Shown piece by piece: positions 59,885 to 64,000 of a stretch of 64,000 nt of DNA. The notes beneath the pieces were generated by a model. It worked only from the letters and a program-made list of their open reading frames with translations, was not told where the DNA came from and made no database searches. A program made the translations under genes and the position numbers. Origin of the DNA: Paraburkholderia megapolitana (GTDB lineage Bacteria; Pseudomonadota; Gammaproteobacteria; Burkholderiales; Burkholderiaceae); the NCBI RefSeq assembly GCF_007556815.1, contig NZ_CP041743.1, positions 1,736,001 to 1,800,000 on the forward strand. Direction: 5' to 3'. Within the stretch, counting starts at the first letter, position 1. Each line of letters starts with the position of its first letter.

Positions 59885-60574
59885 ATGAACGAGCGCAAAT
59901 CGTTGGGCCTGCCCGACAAGATTTACAGCGACATCCTCAATCGAATTCTCGAAGGCGAGTACAAGGAGGGTGGCCGTCTGCCCACCGAGCACGCGCTGGC
60001 CGAACGTTTCGATACCTCCCGGCCGACCGTGCGCGAAGCGCTGGCGCGCTTGCGCGCCGACGGCATCATCGTGACGCGGCACGGTTCGGGTACGACGGTC
60101 GCGCGTCGCCCCGATCCGGATGTGCGGCGCTTTGCCCCGCTTGAAACGCTGTCCGACATCCGCCGTTGCTACGAATTTCGCATCGTCACCGAGGCCGGCG
60201 CGGCCGCGCTAGCCGCCCAGCAAGCGGAGGCCGACGATATCGCGGCGATCCAGCACGCGTGGGACGAACTCGAGCGGATCATCGAGACCCAGGGCATCGG
60301 AGCCAAGGATGACTTCGCGTTTCATCTGGCCGTGGCCCGCGCATCGAAGAACCCGTTTTTCATCACCGTGATGTCGTTCATCGAAGAGCAGATCGTGTTC
60401 AGCATGAACCTGTCGCGCAACCTGTCGCTGGTGAAAACCGTCGAGCGACAACGGCTCGTGCAGGCCGAACATCTCGCGGTACTCGACGCGATCCGTGCCA
60501 GAGATTCCGTTGCGGCAGGCCACGCGATGCGCGTTCACCTCGAAAACGCACGCGACAGGATGTTCGGCTCGTAG
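59885..60574 (+). CDS. FadR/GntR-family transcriptional regulator
   Basis: 229 residues. N-terminal winged helix-turn-helix (LPDKIYSDILNRILEGEYKEGGRLPTEHALAERFDTSRPTVREALARLRADGIIVTRHGSGTTV) followed by an all-helical FCD ligand-binding domain with the usual acidic and His residues (DDFAFHLAVARASKNPFF, EHLAVLDAIRARD, HAMRVHLENA). FCD regulators sense organic acids or acyl-CoAs. The MFS exporter gene begins 127 bp downstream on the same strand and may be its target (inference). No clear ribosome site precedes ATG 59885. Confidence 0.9.
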   Translation: MNERKSLGLPDKIYSDILNRILEGEYKEGGRLPTEHALAERFDTSRPTVREALARLRADGIIVTRHGSGTTVARRPDPDVRRFAPLETLSDIRRCYEFRIVTEAGAAALAAQQAEADDIAAIQHAWDELERIIETQGIGAKDDFAFHLAVARASKNPFFITVMSFIEEQIVFSMNLSRNLSLVKTVERQRLVQAEHLAVLDAIRARDSVAAGHAMRVHLENARDRMFGS

Positions 60575-60701
60575 CCGCACGTTCTTTCTGTGCGCGGCGA
60601 GCCGTGAGGCTGTCGGTAGCGCATCCGGTATCTGCATCTCCCAGGCTCGACCCACCTTCCGTTTTTATCCGTTCTCGCGCCTCGCGCCAGGTTTGTCCCC
60701 C

Positions 60702-62255
60702 GTGAATCCTTCCCGCCCCCTGCCTTTTCGCGACGCGCTACTGGCCATGCTCGGCATCGGCCTTGTCAACATGCTGGTCGCGCTCGACCAGACCGTGGTC
60801 AGCACGGCACTTCCGTCGATCGTCTCCGAACTGCAGGGCTTCGAGTACTACGCATGGATCGCTAGCGCGTATCTGCTTGCATCGGTGGTCACGGTGCCGG
60901 TGTTCGGACGGCTCGGCGATTACTTCGGCCGCAAGCGCTTCGTTATCGCCGCGGTGATCGTGTTCACCGCGGCGTCGGTGCTGTGCGGCGTCGCGACCAG
61001 CATGCCGTTTCTGGCAATCGCGCGCGGCCTGCAGGGCGTGGGCGGCGGCATGATGGTCGGCACTGCGTTCGCGTCGATTCCGGATCTGTTTCCCGATCCG
61101 CGCGCCCGCGTGCGCTGGCAGGTCGTGATGGCCGCGGCCTATGGCATCGGCACGGCGGCCGGGCCATCGCTGGGCGGCTGGTTGAGCCAGCACTTCGGCT
61201 GGCGCTCGACGTTTCTCGTCAACCTGCCGGTCGGCGCACTTGCGCTGTACTTCATCTGGGCGCATCTGCCGGCTTACCGGCGCGTGGGCGGCGGCGAGGT
61301 GCGGATCGACTGGACCGGCGCGGCGCTCGTCGCGCTCGTGCTGGGCGGCTTGCAGACTTTCATCGAGGCTGTGCCAAAAGATGGCCTGACCACGGGCAAC
61401 CTCGTGCTGGCTGCGCTGGTCGGGCTCGGTGCGATTGCGTTTCTCGTCTGCGAGCGGCGCGCCACGCATCCGATCGTGCCGCTCGATCTGTTCCGCGACC
61501 CGCAACTGGTCACGCTGTTCACGTTGTCGCTGCTGTCGGGCTTCGTGATGTTCTCGCTGATTTTCTTCGCGCCGCTGCTGCTGCAAGGCGGTTTCGGACT
61601 GTCGCCGCAAGAAGCCGGCCTGCTCGCGACGCCGATTGCGGCGTGTATTGCGCTCGGTAGCCTGATCAACACGCGCATCGTGATCCATCTGTCGAAGCCG
61701 ACGTTGATTCTTTCGATTGGCTTTGCGTTACTCGTGGCCGCGTCGGTCGGTATTGCGCTCGCCACGCCGACTACCCGGCACCTGTGGCTGGAACTCGCGA
61801 TGGGGGCGGTCGGTATCGGGCTCGGCTTCATCCTGAACAACCTGAACGTGTTCGGCCAGGAGATCGCGGGGCGCGAGCGCTTCGGTATCACGACGGCGCT
61901 GCTGCAATCGACCCGGATGGTCGGGGGCATGCTCGGCACGAGCGTCGTGGCGACGATCGTGAATCGCCGTTATGCCGCGGGTGTCGCGGATTCATTGCGG
62001 GTGCTGGGCGAACCGGTTGCGTCGGCGTGGCTGCCGAAGCTCGCCGATCCGCGCATCCTGATCGACCCGGCGCTGCGCGACGCGTTGCTTGCCGAACTGG
62101 CGCGGGCACGGCTCGACGGTCCAGCGCTCGTCGAAGCGGCCCGGCAGGTGCTGGTGCAATCGATACACATCGGTGTGCTGCTGACAGGCGTTGCCGCGCT
62201 GGCGGCGGCGCTGATGGTGCGCCGGATTGCCAGCATTACGTTTCGGCGGCAGTGA
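60702..62255 (+). CDS. MFS transporter, DHA2 (EmrB/QacA) drug-exporter family
   Basis: 517 residues from GTG 60702. The frame is open 69 codons further upstream, but those residues are Arg/Ser/Cys-rich and unlike a membrane protein; the GTG product starts NPSRPLPFRDALLAMLGIGLVNMLVALDQTVVSTALPSI, the usual beginning of TM1 with motif D1. About 14 membrane segments, with motif A GRLGDYFGRKR after TM2 and motif C GIGTAAGPSLGGWL in TM5. It should export drugs or metabolites by proton antiport. It lies more than 9 kb from the biosynthetic operon, so a link to export of that product is only a possibility. Confidence 0.9.
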   Translation: MNPSRPLPFRDALLAMLGIGLVNMLVALDQTVVSTALPSIVSELQGFEYYAWIASAYLLASVVTVPVFGRLGDYFGRKRFVIAAVIVFTAASVLCGVATSMPFLAIARGLQGVGGGMMVGTAFASIPDLFPDPRARVRWQVVMAAAYGIGTAAGPSLGGWLSQHFGWRSTFLVNLPVGALALYFIWAHLPAYRRVGGGEVRIDWTGAALVALVLGGLQTFIEAVPKDGLTTGNLVLAALVGLGAIAFLVCERRATHPIVPLDLFRDPQLVTLFTLSLLSGFVMFSLIFFAPLLLQGGFGLSPQEAGLLATPIAACIALGSLINTRIVIHLSKPTLILSIGFALLVAASVGIALATPTTRHLWLELAMGAVGIGLGFILNNLNVFGQEIAGRERFGITTALLQSTRMVGGMLGTSVVATIVNRRYAAGVADSLRVLGEPVASAWLPKLADPRILIDPALRDALLAELARARLDGPALVEAARQVLVQSIHIGVLLTGVAALAAALMVRRIASITFRRQ

Positions 62256-62363
62256 GGCTGGGGAGCGAAGCGGGGTGAACCGCAACGTGTCTTTTGCGCG
62301 TGGATTGCTTCTGATGGCGCTGACTGGCTTGAATGTTTTTTCGCATTGCCGCCAGCGAATGAA

Positions 62364-62957
62364 TCAGGCCGCAATCGCCATGGGTCCGAACAGTGCCGTC
62401 AACGTTTGAGCGCTGACCGCCACGTCCAGAGCCACCGCGCGCTCGATACCGATCTGCAAAGGCGGCCCAATACGGCACAACTCGATGCCGGTGCGGCGGA
62501 TTAACCTCTCGACGGATGTTGTGGTGACAGTCACATAACGCGAGATGCCCATTCGCTGGGCGAAAGTCATGATGCTCTGGATCGCGTGGATCGTCAGATC
62601 GGCGAAGCCGAAAGTCTGTTCTTCACCCTCCGTATCGATTGCCCATCGGCTCAGTTCCCAGATATGCCGTCCCGCCGGCGCCGCCGTGCCGTGTAATAGC
62701 TGCGGGAAGGTGTCGCGCAGCATGTTGGGGCCTTCTGTCGGCATCAACCGCCAACAGCCCCGAACACGACCCGTTTCATCCTGAATCAACATGTAGTAGG
62801 GATCGAGCGCATCGAAATCGTCAATCTCCATGCCGGCGGTGGTTGGAATATCCCAACCGAGGCGCCCCTTGAAGACACGCGCACGTAACCGGTGCATCTG
62901 GTTGATGTGCTCGTTATCGAAATCTTTCCTGGTTCCAATCCGAATCGTGGTTTGCAT
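62364..62957 (-). CDS. Acyl-homoserine-lactone synthase, LuxI family
   Basis: 197 residues. All ten residues conserved across LuxI proteins are present within one position of their usual numbers: Arg25, Phe29, Trp35, Glu44, Asp46, Asp49, Arg70, Phe84, Glu101 and Arg104. The enzyme joins S-adenosylmethionine to an acyl-ACP to give an N-acyl-homoserine lactone signal. ATG 62957 has GGAGAAC upstream. A 20-bp lux box lies 66-86 bp ahead of it, and rsaL and a luxR gene follow on the far side, matching the BraI-RsaL-BraR arrangement of plant-associated Burkholderia. The acyl length cannot be told from sequence. Confidence 0.95.
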   Translation of the reverse strand: MQTTIRIGTRKDFDNEHINQMHRLRARVFKGRLGWDIPTTAGMEIDDFDALDPYYMLIQDETGRVRGCWRLMPTEGPNMLRDTFPQLLHGTAAPAGRHIWELSRWAIDTEGEEQTFGFADLTIHAIQSIMTFAQRMGISRYVTVTTTSVERLIRRTGIELCRIGPPLQIGIERAVALDVAVSAQTLTALFGPMAIAA

Positions 62958-63023
62958 GGCGTTCTCCTGAACGTGTGGGTCGTCCGATACGGGGGAAACG
63001 TATGCACTTCGGATAGGGCGCGC

Positions 63024-63043
63024 ACCTATCTACATGGGTAGGT
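63024..63043. promoter_or_regulatory. lux box
   Basis: ACCTATCTACATGGGTAGGT is a 20-bp imperfect palindrome with ACCTA and TAGGT ends, matching the las/lux-box form known from LasR- and BraR-type systems. It lies between luxI and rsaL and could drive either or both. A 5-bp inverted repeat (ATACG, 62987-62991; CGTAT, 62999-63003) sits nearer to luxI and may be the RsaL site. Confidence 0.75.
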
Positions 63044-63137
63044 GTCACCGACGACGCACTCCAGCAAAATTGAGACAAATAGCAAACAGATAGTTGAACA
63101 GCAAACAGTAGCAAACTCAACCACAGCGAGATACACC

Positions 63138-63449
63138 ATGGAACTTTTGGAAAATCATTGGCAAGCGGGCATTCAAGAACGGTCGCCGGAGGTGTCGTCT
63201 GCTGTTGACCGCGTGCTGATCATTGCATACAGAAAGAAGAAAAAAGAAAGCCAGCGTCGTTTCTGGGCGCGCTTTGGCGTTACCCAGTCGCGCGGTAGCC
63301 GATTCGAATCGGGCGCTGAAATTCCGGCACCGGTTTCGATCCTGCTTGGACTGTATTTTACGAAAACTATCTCCGACGGAGATCTGGGGCGAGCTGAGCG
63401 CGTGCTCTACAGCCAGGAATCCAGGTCCCTGATCAGCCTGGGTCAATAA
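63138..63449 (+). CDS. rsaL: RsaL-type quorum-sensing repressor
   Basis: 103 residues, with one helix-turn-helix region (KKKESQRRFWARFGVTQSRGSRFESG and EIPAPVSILLGLYF) that fits RsaL. RsaL binds the luxI promoter and keeps AHL levels in check. The ATG at 63138 is chosen because the 32 codons before it run over the lux-box side of the promoter and look non-coding. It is divergent from luxI and convergent with luxR, overlapping the latter's 3' end by 17 bp. Position between luxI and luxR is typical of the BraI/R systems. Confidence 0.88.
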   Translation: MELLENHWQAGIQERSPEVSSAVDRVLIIAYRKKKKESQRRFWARFGVTQSRGSRFESGAEIPAPVSILLGLYFTKTISDGDLGRAERVLYSQESRSLISLGQ

Positions 63450-64000
63450 GTCCCAGCTGCGTTGCGATCACGGCGGCTGCCCGCCGTGAATTGACGCCGA
63501 ACTTGGCCCGGATATTCTTGACGTGGAAGTTCACGACAGCTTCCGAGCAGTTGAGAATATGTGAGATTTCCCACGTGGACTTCCCTTGGGCGGTCCATGC
63601 CAGACATTCGCGTTCCCGTGGCGTCAACTGCGGGATCAGCGGTTGCGCATGTGCGGTCAGGTGATGCTGGCTGCTATCCAGCACCAGATCGCGCAGCAGC
63701 ACGAGATTCGGTAGCACGTTGTCGACGTGACGGCAGAAATCGCCGGCTGGGTTGGAGTCGTTGACAAAGCACAGCATGCCCCACTCCTGTTTGGGGCCGT
63801 GAATGGGCAATGTCACGCCCGCACGCAGTCCATACGCACTTGCTTCTTCATACATCGTTTGCGCCGGGCCAGCGAAAAGCTCGGGGGTCCAGAGGAGCGG
63901 TGCCGAGCGTGTCACGCTATGGGTCACGGTCGGGGCGATGTTCACCAGCCCTCGCTTTTCATAGGCGTCGCGCCACGACGGCGCGTATGTGCTGCGTATG
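63433..64000 (-). CDS. LuxR-family quorum-sensing receptor/activator (5' end outside window)
   Basis: Partial: the frame is open to the window edge, so the N-terminus is missing; about 188 residues are seen. The autoinducer-binding domain runs to about the middle (Trp and Tyr of SWRDAYEKRG, then a Trp in LLWTPE), and the C-terminus is a GerE-type helix-turn-helix (LTPRERECLAWTAQGKSTWEISHILNCSEAVVNFHVKNI). It should bind the AHL made by the neighbouring synthase and act at the lux box. The Asp found at TraR position 70 in nearly all family members reads Ala here (NIAPTV), while the other aligned ligand-pocket residues are kept. A GTG at 63945 would give a short form, but conservation upstream of it argues against that as the start. 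Confidence 0.9.
   Translation of the reverse strand, partial: IRSTYAPSWRDAYEKRGLVNIAPTVTHSVTRSAPLLWTPELFAGPAQTMYEEASAYGLRAGVTLPIHGPKQEWGMLCFVNDSNPAGDFCRHVDNVLPNLVLLRDLVLDSSQHHLTAHAQPLIPQLTPRERECLAWTAQGKSTWEISHILNCSEAVVNFHVKNIRAKFGVNSRRAAAVIATQLGLIDPG

Noticed and set aside
60575..60601. Possible terminator hairpin after the FadR-type gene
   Set aside because: The stem is only about 5 bp (CGCAC/GTGCG) with a mismatch and no U tract.
60495..60701. 69-codon N-terminal extension of the MFS transporter
   Set aside because: It overlaps the end of the FadR-type gene and is hydrophilic; the GTG at 60702 starts directly before the first membrane segment.
59885..62255. FadR-type regulator and exporter considered as part of the biosynthetic cluster
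   Set aside because: They lie over 8 kb away across unrelated genes and several rearrangement scars; nothing in the sequence links them to the product.

Overview
The window is GC-rich DNA from a Burkholderiales betaproteobacterium, most likely Paraburkholderia or a close relative. The best evidence is the luxI / rsaL / luxR block at its right end, an arrangement known from plant-associated Burkholderia (BraI-RsaL-BraR). The genus is an inference; no rRNA, tRNA or ribosomal protein gene is present.

About 50 kb (952-51402) is one leftward gene cluster on the minus strand. Most junctions overlap by 1-35 bp or are 1 bp apart; two gaps of about 100 bp occur, before the PfaA-like gene and before the oxygenase gene. 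In transcription order it encodes: an AT-less PKS (KS-KR-ACP); a PKS/aminotransferase/NRPS (KS-AT-ACP-AMT-C-A-PCP); a large NRPS-PKS (C-C-A-PCP-C-A-PCP-KS-KR-ACP, A domains read as Thr and Ser); a terminating NRPS (docking-C-A-PCP-E-C-PCP-TE, whose last module has no A domain); a PfaA-like synthase with four tandem ACPs (KS-AT-4xACP-KR-DH); a PfaC-like synthase (KS-CLF-AT-DH-DH); a JmjC/cupin-type oxygenase; a PfaD-like enoyl reductase fused to an ACP; a type II thioesterase; a Sfp-type phosphopantetheinyl transferase; a polysaccharide pyruvyl transferase family protein; and a MenD-like thiamine-diphosphate enzyme. A hairpin separates the cluster from a metallophosphoesterase gene at the left edge.

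A working model (inference): the polyunsaturated-fatty-acid-like synthase builds a long reduced or unsaturated acyl chain. The first two PKS proteins extend it, and the aminotransferase domain makes a beta-amino acyl unit as in iturins and mycosubtilin. The NRPS-PKS line then adds an unassigned residue, Thr, Ser, a ketide unit and a small aliphatic D-residue before release. The oxygenase, pyruvyl transferase and MenD-like enzyme would tailor or start the product. I do not recognise the cluster as that of a known product. It recalls fabclavine and zeamine logic (PUFA synthase joined to NRPS/PKS) but has a different gene set.

To the right of the cluster, 51403-52291 is a non-coding control region with several palindromes. 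Then follow a secreted tannase/feruloyl-esterase-like protein, a LysR regulator divergent from pirin and DoxX genes, a Phd/PIN toxin-antitoxin pair flanked by imperfect direct repeats, a stand-alone Clp N-domain protein, an EgtB-like sulfoxide synthase, a universal stress protein, a FadR-type regulator, a DHA2-family exporter, and the quorum-sensing block (AHL synthase, lux box, RsaL, and a LuxR receptor cut by the window end).
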